Source: Ophioderma brevispina
Taxonomy: Eukaryota; Echinodermata; Ophiuroidea; Amphilepidida; Ophiodermatidae
NCBI GenBank assembly: GCA_023653785.1
Contig: JAMKCH010005461.1
Coordinates: 62,001-126,000, forward strand
Direction of reading: 5' to 3'
Length of the DNA stretch: 64,000 nucleotides
Positions 45,640 through 56,951 of this stretch are shown piece by piece. Each line of letters begins with the position of its first letter. Position 1 is the stretch's first letter. Both the position numbers and the translations under genes were made by a program. The notes under the pieces are model-generated. The model was not told where the DNA came from. It saw only the letters and a program-made list of their open reading frames with translations, and did no database searches.

Positions 45640-46420
45640 GTTTATGTACCCCACAGCGACGTCGGTTAAGTCTTGATCTTTCCTGGATTCAGATGCCTCT
45701 AAACCTACCTCACCTGATGAAAACACTATCCTAGGCAACCCGGATTGGAAGAAGGTAGAGAATAAGAAAATAAGGAAAAAATCACAGAATTATAATTAGT
45801 GATTGGATGCACAGAAACAGGATACGTATCCAGGGCCATACGTACAAGTCAAGAAGGCTCTCAAATCAAAGATCGTAACATTAAATATTCATAGTCTATT
45901 TATAAAATATAAAACAAGTAATCCTTTATACCACAATATTTTCTTTTGTTGAACCTGCACGTATGTTCCAAACCATGCGAATCCCTCCGTAGTTAGGGAG
46001 TGATTTGATATTTGGCAGTGGGCGTTTCTAACATTTTCTCCGTCGATTTCGCTTGCATTCTCAGTTTTACTTACATACATAAAAAGGCGCTTTCCTCGAA
46101 CTCAGACTTGTTCGCTCGCCTGGCTTTTCACATTCACTATCGCAACTTTTCGTTCACTCTCTGCACAAGTTTGATTCCACGGCCTTTGAACCTAGTATGT
46201 CACCGTGAAAACCCTACCATGAAATGCAATCTCTATTGTGCAACCTAATGACCCTTAGTATTTTAACATTGCACGAGCAATTTGAAAAGATTAACCGAAA
46301 CTTAAACTCACACCACATTCACATAACACATCCATACCCAGGGACGGCTATATCCTTTCAGGAGACACAAATCGTGTTTTCTTTCATTTTGTCCCCATTT
46401 CGCTACGAAGAGCTACTGAT
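45640..46420. other. No firmly supported gene
   Basis: A minus-strand frame at 45889-46080 follows a GTATGTAAG phrase, but I cannot distinguish it from chance. Otherwise anonymous AT-rich DNA. Confidence 0.35.
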
Positions 46421-46422
46421 GC

Positions 46423-46963
46423 CTAAAAGAGACGGGCACATTTGAAAAAAGTTCGCCCCTAGATTTTTCAAAATTGATTATTTGTTTTTGCCATGGTTAT
46501 AAAGATTTTATAAATTAGCCCTCACCGAAATTATTAAGCCCAATCAGCGTGCTTATGGTAAAAATTGGTCCTACCACCCATCTACCATTGTGTTCCTCCA
46601 TTGTGCGCTGTATGCACCATTTGTGTCACGCACGTAACCCAATATCCCTCGTCCTACAAGGTCACGGTTTAATATTCCGTACATGTTCAATAGGGAAGCT
46701 AGGACACCTGCCATGTGGGACTCTGAGATTCATTACAACACCCGTACTAGGCAACAAATGGTCTAGACCTGCGAGTGAAAAAGAAACAAACGTAATATCA
46801 CTAACGTCCCTAGAGGGAAAACTTACGATCACACCGCAAAAAAAAGGGAGGTATCGTTATTTTTTGTAGATCTAAGGGGCGATTTCCCTCCGAAACAAGG
46901 AATGGGTCCCCGCTCCGTTGATTTTTTTTTTCAAAAGTGTATTTAAAGGCAGCTAAAGACTTA
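46423..46963 (+). mobile_element. TTAA/TTTGAAAAA transposon family, near full length
   Basis: The left end CTAAAAGAGACGGGCACATT (TGAAAAA follows) matches the copy at 27455. The right end, read inward, starts TTTAAATACACTTTTGAAAA and matches the copy at 42951. So two ends known from separate copies meet in one element of about 540 bases, with imperfect terminal inverted repeats sharing CAC..TTTGAAAAA. The 106-codon frame inside (46549-46869) shows no transposase motif. The TTAA-type ends suggest a Kolobok- or piggyBac-mobilised MITE. Confidence 0.72.
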
Positions 46964-47103
46964 GAGGGGGATGGCTTAAAAAGGGACAATAAAATCGTAA
47001 AAATGGAAGTATCATTTATTGAAAAGTATATCCAGATTTCAGGGCAAGAAATGTGGCATGGATTTTATTGGTTTGGGTTATACAATAAGACATCGAAAAC
47101 TAA

Positions 47104-47575
47104 TAATTACTGCAACCTATGGCGGGGTAAGAGTTAAGGGATTTTCCCCGATTTGAAACCCTTACGTCAATAAGATTAAAAAAAAAAAACAAACACAATA
47201 AAACAAACACGCAGTATCGCAGATTCCTGGCTGATACTGGCGGCGCTATAAAACATTTTTTAAAAGCAATACAGTGGATACAGTGAGTACAAATTACTCG
47301 GATACTATACCCAAAAAATCGAAAACAATAATTAACTACTTGTACTTACTACTGCAACCTATGGCGGGGTAAGTTACGGGATTTCCCCGAAGTTTGACAC
47401 CTTACGTCATAAAGATTAAAAGAAAAAAAACAGAAACAAAATAAAACAAAATCGCAGTATCGCATATTCCTGGCTGATACTGGCGGAGGCTTAAAACAAT
47501 TTTTAAAGCCAATACAGTGGATACATTGGAGTACACATGACTCGGAATACTATACCAAAAATCAATAATCTTTCG
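47104..47575. repeat. Tandem duplication, unit about 243 bases
   Basis: TACTGCAACCTATGGCGGGG starts both units (about 47108 and 47350). Both continue through ATTTTCCCCGA/ATTTCCCCGA, GATTAAAA(n), CGCAGTATCGCA, CCTGGCTGATACTGGCGG and AATACAGTGGATACA. The two units differ by several 1-2 base indels, mostly in homopolymers. Confidence 0.88.
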
Positions 47576-47599
47576 CGTAAATATCAACTCACACAATTA

Positions 47600-48335
47600 G
47601 ATTTTTTAAAGGTCCCATAGGTTTTATAATTGGGAGAGTTGGTAAAACGTTGAGGGATTTGGTAATGGATAATCCACAATTATAAAAGTAAATTTTTGGT
47701 AAACTGCTTTAAACATGCTTAATTATAAATTATTTTAGTAGCTCATTATACGAAACAATGAAATTTTGATTAGCGGAGTAAAAGTGAAATTATTTATCAG
47801 TCAGAATGCGCTATTAGGAAGGGCGTTCATGTGTGACAAACGAATCTTTCGTTTGCAATTCGATAGCTTCAGGTTGACCCTTTTATGTATGAGCTCGCGA
47901 TTAGTATTTATATAACGCTTTTTCCTATAAGAACAGGAAGGTCAAGTGTAGAATTGATTAATGTACAGTGGTTTCCAAAAGAAAATTCCTTACTTATTAA
48001 CACTGGTTGAGTTATTGTACCTTTTTCCTATTTGTTCTCTTGTTGTTTTTTTCTAATTGTAACATTTTGAATTTGGGAATGGTCTTGTCGCCAAATACAC
48101 TACTATTTAACGCATGGAAACATAACTAGTGTATTCAACCTTAAATCCAATTTTTTTTTGAAACACGTTTTATTTGATTGCGGTCATTGATATTCTTTTT
48201 GGCAGTGTTTTAAAGGAATCGTTTTGTTTTTGTTTGTCTGCTTCATTACAGAGTTGTCATGGAAAAATCGCTTTCACCTACCACTAACCTGGCCAATAGC
48301 TGATGGTTTAAGTCTGGGTAGTCTCTAAATGTAAA
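47600..48335. other. No recognisable gene
   Basis: AT-rich sequence with no supported feature. Confidence 0.4.
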
Positions 48336-48344
48336 CGAGCGAAA

Positions 48345-48620
48345 CTTACTCTAAAAAGAGTAGACTCTTGTAAAACCACACTCCAAGATGAATGTGTTTT
48401 TTTTTTTTACATTTAGCTACTTTTTAACACTCAAAGAGTGTAATTCGATCTCCAAAAAAGTGAATTTCCACGAGTCTCGGTTTGAGGAGGGGAGGAAGGC
48501 GAGAGGGGGGGAGAGCAAATTAAACGAAGGACAACTCTTCTGATGATTTAAACGAAGGACAAACACGAAACCGAGCGAAATCCACTCTTTGGGAGTGTGT
48601 TTCACTATTTTACATTAGAG
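48345..48620. repeat. ACTCTTTT/GAGTGT-rich inverted-repeat region
   Basis: GAAACTTACTCTAAAAAGAG on the left and CCACTCTTTGGGAGTGTGTT on the right share ACTCT/GAGTG motifs in both orientations. A direct repeat ATTTAAACGAAGGACAA(AC) lies between, at 48518 and 48547. Perhaps a decayed MITE; ends not defined. Confidence 0.4.
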
Positions 48621-48670
48621 TGGCTATGCCCTGAGACAAGTTCGAGACCCCCGCCCTGGTTTTGGATATG

Positions 48671-48735
48671 AAGTACGAGTACACAACTCGTACTCATACT
48701 CCGAGTACGAGAATACGAGTATGAGTACGAGAAAC
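48671..48735. repeat. GTACGAG simple repeat with palindrome
   Basis: CTCGTACTCATACTC (48687-48701) is exactly complementary to GAGTATGAGTACGAG (48717-48731), in a 65-base tract built from GTACGAG and ACTCGTA units. Confidence 0.85.
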
Positions 48736-48789
48736 GTACTGGAAGCACAAGGCTGTTTGAGAGTGACTGTCACTCTTTTTACATTTACT

Positions 48790-49875
48790 CGTATATAGTA
48801 GGGTTTGTTAATGTCCCACCCCATTTTAACACCAAGATCGCGATATTATGGCATTGGCAGCCAACAATGGCACCTTTTCTATAGTTTGTTTATGAATCTA
48901 TTTAATCCTAGGAGATACAAGGCTATTCAGGCGTTTGTTTTTCAATTAATTTGGTCATCTACACAATAATGATTTAACAAAACATCATAATCACTAAACA
49001 CTGACACGTACATGCTATTTTCTCTTCGAGTGATTCCAAGTTCTCTCCGAATCAACTCACCTGGGAAATTGTTGAGGTTGTGAGCACTTTAACGCTGCGC
49101 CTGCCTTGAAAATGCGGTGCCCAACGGAAAATGACCAATTGGGAATCTTTGAAACAAGGTTAACAAATATGTTTTGGATCCTTGCATGAGAAGAGGAGGG
49201 AGATTGAACAACGGAATAACTCAATTTTAAATTTAAACCTTTAAAAAACCCTGATGGTAGATTGTGTATAGTTATAGTAAGTCCGTTGGCTTTCGAGGAT
49301 TACTTTTGAGTAAACCATTCGAAAAACCACTGATCTAATACTAAGCTCTGGTTTGTACCCATTTGGAATGCATTTTTCATGATTCAGAATATGGCCAAAC
49401 TTTTGGAAATGTGGACAGGTAAAGCATATTACAAAACCTAATGCAATATCGCTATAAACTGGTTTGCAAGAGGTGAATGATGTGAAAAACATAGGCTGGT
49501 CTAAATGTATGCACACATAGCTCGTTTTCTGTTACAAATTTTTTTTCATGAATCCAGCGAGAAAAATAGTGTGAATGCAAAAAGGTCTTTTATTCTGAAG
49601 ATGTGTAGAAACAGGATCGTGTACAACGCGACTGCTTCCCTCTCCTTATTTTGAAAATGTTTAAAAACCACGTAACGTCATGTATTTTTTATCGAATATA
49701 CAGCCTTAAATCCATAATCTAAGAAGACAGGGGAGTTGTATCATTGAATAGCGTCTTCAAAGGTGTCGTGTTTAGTGTGGGGCAGATTTTTAAATTGTGT
49801 TCCTTTTGGTCTAACGAGAACCCAGCCGTTTCTAAACTCTGTCAAGTTATGATAACCGTTCGCATTTTGAATTAT
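48790..49875. other. No recognisable gene
   Basis: AT-rich. The minus-strand frame at 49241-49516 lacks family features. It would be 3' flank if the exon at 49.9 kb is real. Confidence 0.35.
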
Positions 49876-49881
49876 TACAGT

Positions 49882-50085
49882 TTAAAAAACAACTGAAGAA
49901 GCACAGAACGTGTTTTTAATCATTCCTTTAATAATGATAAAAAGGAACATTAACCGCTGGGCAAGATTGCCATCCCAATCCTCTGTGTTTGTACGTTGTC
50001 TCGACAGGTGCTCAGACAATTGTTTCCTGATATGCGCAAATTGGAATCTACTCTTGCGTCTGTTCCACTTGTTTTTGTCATCGGC
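49882..50085 (-). CDS. Possible 3'-terminal exon, unknown basic protein
   Basis: A good acceptor on the minus strand (TTGTATTATTATGCAG) is followed by an open frame reading ADDKNKWNRRKSRFQFAHIR, then KQLSEHLSRQRTNTEDWDGN, then LAQRLMFLFIIIKGMIK and CASSVVF before TAA at 49882. The first 45 residues are charged, with varied codon use and no low complexity; the end is hydrophobic. Together with the acceptor this is the best exon-like signal in the window. It has no start codon context of its own, and no upstream exon was found. The overlapping plus-strand frame (49910-50161) looks like its shadow. Confidence 0.38.
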   Translation of the reverse strand, partial: ADDKNKWNRRKSRFQFAHIRKQLSEHLSRQRTNTEDWDGNLAQRLMFLFIIIKGMIKNTFCASSVVF

Positions 50086-50099
50086 CTGCATAATAATAC

Positions 50100-52895
50100 A
50101 ATACAGGTGCTCACACCCACCGCCTCCGCGGGAGGTTAACTCGACTCAACATTGTACCTAAGTTGGTCTTATCAACGGGGGACGAAACGATTACACCTAG
50201 GGGAAACAGTATTCCAAAACACATTATCTTACAATAGATTGCTTGGATATGAAGTCGAAAGACCTTTTGCACATTTCATCCCTTCCTTTCGGACAATCAA
50301 ACCACCTTTACTTTAAGCCCACTGCACTATCTATTGAAACGCGTTATCAGTTCCAGACAGTACCACCGGCTTGGATGTTTTAATTTTAGTCTAGGCGTGA
50401 AATCAGCGCATAGTTTAAGCCATTGAGTACCATTCAAATTAAACCTTAGAATAAAAGCTTGAAGAAGATCTAACAAATCAAGGCAAGAAGATTACACGTG
50501 GGGAATGTTTAGTTGACACTTGTTATTGCGGCTTGTAGATTCATGAGAAGTTTGTCTCTGATGCAGAAGGCCTTCGGTGGAGGCATTAAATTGAAATGTA
50601 TTTCACATATAGTATAAGATTCAAATTAGATAAGAATATTACAATCTTTGCAGTTCATTTGGAGTTGGATAATTGAACAATGGAAATTACCTTACCTTTC
50701 GTTTTAAAACGTGTGTGTTACGATCGTAAGCCCCACCTCCGGAACTTGTTCCGATTTTGATATTATATATGAAAGCCCCTTTATTTCTCATCATTTACAG
50801 TCTAAAATATTCGTTTAGTTTTCTGGAGAGCGAAAAAACCCTTATATTTCAATGGTTACCCATGTTATTGGCATGGGAGTCTATGGTGCATTGCAATATG
50901 ATTAATTCTAGTATAAAACACAGCATTCCTGAAATTTGGAAGAGAGTTGAAGAAAGTTTCAAGAACTGGGACTTCCCAGTACGAAATAAAAACAAGGGAC
51001 TGTGGAAGACTGGTAACTAAGTAGGGGTTATTTTGGTCCACCCTGCATTAAAAATCAGTATTGCACAACAAAGCAACCAAAGGTGGCAACACCCTGACTG
51101 TCCGCTTTGGCATTACTGAAAAGTCGTATCTATCACTGGACGATATACACGTGGTTTATTATGAAATAATTCTTTGCCATCGTTCGTTGTTTGAAATAAA
51201 TATAATTTTACCAGAGATATGCTTCAGGGAAGGAGAAGTGATAGATCGACAAGGCAATGTAATTTGTCAATTATTTCTAATTTGCTACACCATGCATTTA
51301 TGCATGAGCGATGTGACTGCGATTTCCAATTAGCATTCTTAATGCATGGAAATGATGTCAGTCAATAATTAGTATGGTTTAAATCTCTTTATCGTGAATG
51401 CCCCGTGAATAGATGTTTGTTTCTGGGTGATTAGTCGTTACGTATGAGATATATGCAAACAGGTCGCTAGCACGCGATGTGAATATTTTAGTAGCAATGT
51501 TAGCAGTTAAACTCTGCAGGCGATTAAAGTTGCTCAGAGCTTAAATAAATTAGAATTGTGCATTGTCATGCATTCAATGCATAACCAAAAAAAAGCTGAG
51601 TCTTAGGTCCCAGGGGTTTGTGACTGATGGTATCCCAAATGACTTGCAGGAGGAAGTCATCTCAGAAAAACACAGAAAACTTGATATTGTTTTAACGGTA
51701 CAAATCTAAACGAGTTGAGAGGGTTAAGGTTGTTTGATTTATGACACGAAAAAGGTAAGGGTAGTGGATCTACTTTCATCTAAGAATTAGGATTGGCGCG
51801 CAGTAGTAATAGCAGCTTGCATTTATTGTAATGCGTCATGTGATTTGAAATATTCGTTAGATATATGATTGTGTCGTTTTCATTTAGACACAGTTTGAGA
51901 CATAGTTCAATTGTCAATATTTTTAAAAATCAAACTATTCATTTTTCCTCGAAACATTGCAAACCATGAACGGCAAGAATACAGAGATAACGAGAACGTT
52001 ATTCGTTATTGCGACACCCTTGTTTTTGTTGTTCATTTTGACTTTTCAACGAATACAGAATAGACAGTTAACATCCAATATTGCTGCGGAATCCATTCGC
52101 GAATCGTCTGGCCCCATAGTACCCATATAAATCGACCCCAGATATAAACGTGCCCAGGCTGTCAACAGTCAGGACGCCTCTTTCAAATACAGCGCACCCC
52201 CCTACACATGTTTACCACACCTTGCTGTTAAAGGCGACTGAGAGATTTCCGATGAGTCGCACTAAAGTTTCAAAACAATTCGTGATTTTGGCATGTAGGT
52301 AGATTGTCATCGGGGGACTCATCATTGGGTGAAATAAATCGCTCAATCGACGTCATCCTCTAGAAAATCACACTTTGTTATACACGGTTATACTATGGCA
52401 CTATTATATACTGTGCATAATGTTTACGCTGGAAACGAACAATCCAATTCATCTCAACTTGGATTGAACATGTTAGGTGTGAATAGCTTTAGTTCCTGAG
52501 ATGACTATCTTTAATTTCTACAAAAAGTATATTTCGAAAATCTCTGAGTCATGATTCGCTTCATTGGTTGCACTTGTTCGGCATTCTACCTTGTGGTGCA
52601 GAGGTCAGGCAAATGTATTGCAATTGTGACCGTCCAGGATCTACCTACAAAAAGGATGTTGATATAGATGGATTCCTAGCCCATTTCTTGTGCAATGTAG
52701 TTGTAGGGCGGCATTTGCCTTTGTGCGCATTTGAACTTACAATATTGACGTGTGGTGACATTTTGTGGTAAAATAGGTGGTTGTGTGCTTTGAGGTGATT
52801 ATATGAGCATGCTAATAAGTGACTTTGAACCCGAGGCCGATAAGTATCATGGGTAAGGTGAATTTTTCACCGGGGCCAGGAAACTTTCGGACCAA
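50100..52895. other. No recognisable gene
   Basis: Open frames at 50757-51020, 51061-51333 and 52568-52771 were examined and show no domain. No transposon ends were found. Confidence 0.4.
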
Positions 52896-52901
52896 TCTTG
52901 C

Positions 52902-53041
52902 TTTAGGGTTTTTGTTTTATTATTTCACCTTATAACTGCCATATGAATATAGGGTTAGGGTTTTAGAGCCAGAATTTAGGAACCCTAACCTATCCCGAAT
53001 CTTCTCTGGCAGCTCTAAGGTGAAATAAAGCCCCCTAAAAC
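52902..53041. mobile_element. Foldback element with telomere-like motifs
   Basis: The arm 52906-52965 (GGTTTTTGTTTTATTATTTC, ACCTTATAACTGCC, AGGGTTAGGGTTTT) pairs with 52979-53041 (GGAACCCTAACCTATCCCG, GGCAGCTCTAAGGTGAAATA, CCCCCTAAAACC) around a short loop. The inner stem carries TTAGGGTT. No coding capacity. It is a compact MITE-like hairpin of about 140 bases. Confidence 0.75.
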
Positions 53042-53221
53042 CACGATGCTAAACTTTCAACCCCAGACTCTTATGCCCATTCCTCCTTTTTGTCGTTTTA
53101 CAAGCAACTCTTACCACTCTGCTGAGCGTTTCTATATTAATCTAGAGTTAGCAAGTGGAATGTAACCGGTTTGTTATATTTGAAAGGACCCGAACATGAC
53201 AATAGGGTGTCTGGCATTGCT

Positions 53222-53503
53222 TAATCGCTAGACTCCGTTGGGCGTACCATGCGACTTCGATTTTCGGCATCAGTACTCTCACCTGATACAACTGGACTGC
53301 ACTTTTTTCATATCAACCCCATATTCAGGTGATTGTACCTTTTACTTTAGAGATGTAACGCAAAGACCGATTGACTCCCGGCCAATAATGGCAATAAATC
53401 GTTCAATCAATAACAGACCATTGTATTCTGAATGCATCAGTTTTCCATTAAACGATTCTCTACATGACACTTTGTACCATGGTCGCAATAATTATGTTTT
53501 GTA
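53222..53503 (+). CDS. Possible exon, unknown product
   Basis: After an acceptor-like GCTTAATCGCTAG the frame runs TPLGVPCDFDFRHQYSHLIQ, then LDCTFFISTPYSGDCTFYFRD, then RPIMAINRSINNRPLYSECI, and stops at 53503. Four Cys and a mixed composition are mildly coding-like; GATGTAACG within it could be a donor. There is no recognisable domain, and the length is within chance expectation. Confidence 0.2.
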
Positions 53504-53509
53504 ATGCCA

Positions 53510-55315
53510 CAAACCCATATCAATATCCCTCGTCCAAATATGCAAGGAGTCTCATGTTAATTTAAAATCTGCTATAACTGATTCCTCATTTATATGAGGA
53601 TGTAGACCATTCTGTTTCACCTTTGTAGGCATTTTACACGCAGTTGCTTCATGGGTTTATTTTCAACCGAAAAAGGGAGTACTTGTAATGGAAACAACGT
53701 GTCTCAACCAAAAGACATGCTGGGAAGGAGCCCAATGATGTCATGAGATCCTATCAGGCGAGTAGCTCCATGCGCACTGTGGATGGCATTTTAGCATCGG
53801 TGCACGTTGCGGCACATGTTTAAATATGCCTATGAGCAAACAACTACCGTCAATGCCCATCAAAAATAATCGGAAACTGGGCCGGAATCTGTACTCTTAC
53901 AAACGTGTGAGCAACACGTAGAAAAATCAAGATAATTTTTGAGTTTTTTTCGTGTTCTGACAGCGAATATTCACCCACTCACAGAAGGCACTTTGTGTCT
54001 AGCACGTATACACTTCCCATTCAAGTAGAATGAGTACATACAACATGTGTGGGAAAACAGCTCTATTGCTCTAGCTATTCATTGAAATGCATGTTCAAAT
54101 AAAAAGTGGCCTTTGACGTATCTGGTTACTCAAGTAAATATATTATATGAACACGGCTCAAAAAGCGAATATAATAAAAAGATAAAATCTTTGTTTCGTG
54201 TTCTGTATGTTCGACAAACTGACAATCACATACATTTGCTATAGGCCTTCTAGAATGGCGACGTGATTGAAATTCTATTTTTGCGATTCTTTTTAAGCAC
54301 ATTTTGATCGTGATACAAATTTGCAGAAATTTATAATGATATGGACATGCACCCAACCTGTTTCGGGCTTGACCTTGTTAATAAAGACAAGAACTTTATT
54401 ATATTAATCATAACGATGAAATCCATGACACCTAGACATGGTATATCTGTATTATACAAACACACCACATGATACAATCCACCTCATGCTTTCCTCAACA
54501 GGATTTTCGTTGTTGTTTTGAAATATTTTTAATCACACAGTGACTCTCTAAAAAGAGAGATAAAAAATAAGTCCAAAATGGTCATTAAAGTTCCATGTAA
54601 CATTCCATACAACTAACGACGATTGTTAAGGGTTTTTTGTTATGATTTTGTCTATCGTATTCCTCTGCTTGATATACAAGAGCCTACACACACGACTTCC
54701 TTTATCAACATCTTTAAATCATATTAAAAGCGCGCCACTGCTATATAATTAACCTTAGTTGGGTCACTTGTATAGCGCTATATACAAAGCACACAAGCTC
54801 GGCCCCTGGGCAAATTCTCAAAATTTATATTTCATCTCAATTTTGCTCATAATAATTCGTAGGCACCTAGTACAATTTGTGTTACAATACAAATCGAAGT
54901 CCATTATTCGCCTGAAAATGTCAGTGGTTTAGTTCTGACATCGTCCTTAATAATCTTGACAAATCCTATCATGCACAAGGCAAACCACATTTTCAAGAAC
55001 ATGTCCACCCATTACATCGTTCCATTTTACCGTTTTGCTAGTTTCGATATTCCCTATTTCTCATTCATTTGAGTCACCGAGCTATCGAACGGCGTTACAA
55101 AACCGTTGGTTTTCCCGAAGCCGTTTGGCCCGCAATTAGTTATCAATTGCTTAATCACCGGATTAACGTACTACATGAGTGGTTTTGCTGCTGTCAATCA
55201 ACTTCCGTTATCGTTGCCAATGTCGTTCCACATTGGTCTGTATTTAAGTCTTGTGTTTAACATGCTTATATTTAGGAAACTTGTTTAATCAAGCCGGTAT
55301 TATTTTGCTTGTATT
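53510..55315. other. No recognisable gene
   Basis: AT-rich. A GTATAGCGCTATATACAAAG phrase near 54771 resembles a SINE 3' end but has no body. Confidence 0.4.
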
Positions 55316-55319
55316 AATA

Positions 55320-55790
55320 ATGTTTGATTTAAAACGAGTTTTTTTTTATTAAACAACATATTCTTTTAAAATGTTTCTTCATTATTTAAGTCTAATGAAA
55401 GTCACACTTGTGAAGGAAAATCTATTGAAAAAAAATTGTGTTCCACATTGTGGGCTGTGTTGTGTTTCTTTTTTTGTATTTAACAAGATATCTTTTCAAA
55501 GTTTTTCAAATTTTAATTTTACTTCAGTCTTTTTTTATCTTTTTATGATTTTAATTTAAAAAAGAAAGAAAGTGCACTTTATTTAAACAAGTTCTTTAAA
55601 CAAGACATTCCTTTCAAATGTTTTTATTTTACTTGTACTTCTCTTTTTTGGTCTTTTTATGATTTTAATTAAAGAGTCACGCTTGATTTAAACAAGTTTT
55701 CTATAAACAAGATATTCTTTTAAAATGTTTGTAACATTTTTAATTTTCTTCAGACTTTTGGTTTTTGATTTAAAAAGGAAAATAAGGAAA
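55320..55790. repeat. Degenerate tandem array, about 105-base unit, four units
   Basis: Units begin near 55325, 55475, 55580 and 55683. Each has TTTAAACAAG(T/A), AACAAGATATTCTTTTAAAA-type sequence, then TTTTAATTTTACTTC and TTTTTATGATTTTAATT. The overlapping short open frames here are products of the array. Confidence 0.75.
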
Positions 55791-55859
55791 TCCCTTACTT
55801 TTTAGCTTCGGAATATTAAAAAAACATTGGCCTGCATTCCCGTTACTCTTTAACTTCTG

Positions 55860-56120
55860 CATTTGTTTTTAAACTGTTCCAAGGAGGACCCCAACGGCGG
55901 GGCGGGAGCGCGTTAATTGCCTGGACCACCCGGGCTAATGGACCTTTTGATAACAATGGGAACAATAGGGACAATAGAGGTGTTGATTGCCGGGACCAAT
56001 CGGCTTCGGGACCATGCGGGCTAAAACCATCGGAACCTCGTGTCACAGGCGCATTGTTCTTTCCCCTGATTGTACATGAACAACCCCGTGCAGTAATAGG
56101 TTGGAATAGATCACACGACA
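55860..56120. other. GC-rich patch with short repeats
   Basis: TTGATTGCCGGGACCAATCGG and TTAATTGCCTGGACCACCCGG are internal direct repeats, and GGACC/GGTCC motifs allow small hairpins. The minus strand is open for 92 codons (55843-56121) because AT-rich stops are rare here. I see no family signature. It could be an unclassified repeat or an exon of unknown type. Confidence 0.35.
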
Positions 56121-56129
56121 AGCATCATG

Positions 56130-56918
56130 CATTGTGTGACGCCGTAATTATCACGTCGTGGCTAGCTTTGTTGGTGGTTTGAGGATCTTGCGTGTGTATC
56201 GCAATGGAGAAGCAGTCCCCCTGCGGTAACCCTAGACTCCTGCATAAAAATTGTTGAGTGTCCGGTAAAAGTGTGTTCGTGCCTAGCACTCGCATACACT
56301 CCCACCAAGTATTGTGGGAAACAAACCCGCGGTTTCGATGGTAGAAGGATGGTTGCATATTGCAATTTCCTATGGTTAACCATTACGGCAGTTTTGGTCT
56401 CTACTTGTAAGAACTGGTTTTGGAAGGCTGTATTTCAGACACAATGAGAAAAATATAGCCTTTCATTTGATATTAAAATGATACTATTTTCCAGTAAAGT
56501 CGGGTGTTCTAAAGACTGTTGTAACACGCACCTTTTAATTATCTCGTTCTGAAACACAGGTTCGCACGGAAGTTGACGAAGGCATCGCAAAGAAAACCAT
56601 CTACCCACGCGTAAATTAAGATTGAGTGTAAACCACTTTTAAGTCCATAATTGGTACTTTGAGATAATAAGTTTTCAAAATAAAAAAAAGACAAACCAAT
56701 AAAAAGATGTGGTACTAGACTAAGGGTATGTAATTGGAAATTTAAAAATCATGTGACAGGTCTCAAGTACACTATTGATAACAAATATCGATATTGATCG
56801 GATTTATTGATTTTGGACTTGGGTATTTCTTGGCTAAACACTCTGAAAAACATACGCCAATTTTGAATATCGATGACTTTGTTACCATGACCTTGAAAAC
56901 GGCCCAGGCTAATAATGT

Positions 56919-56951
<33 letters not shown>

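Noticed and set aside
54765..54800. SINE 3' end
   Set aside because: GTATAGCGCTATATACAAAG is suggestive, but there is no body or ATT tail beside it.
56162..56383. Overlapping minus frames of 73 and 77 codons
   Set aside because: Two frames open together over the same bases without domain or splice support; a chance effect next to the GC-rich patch.
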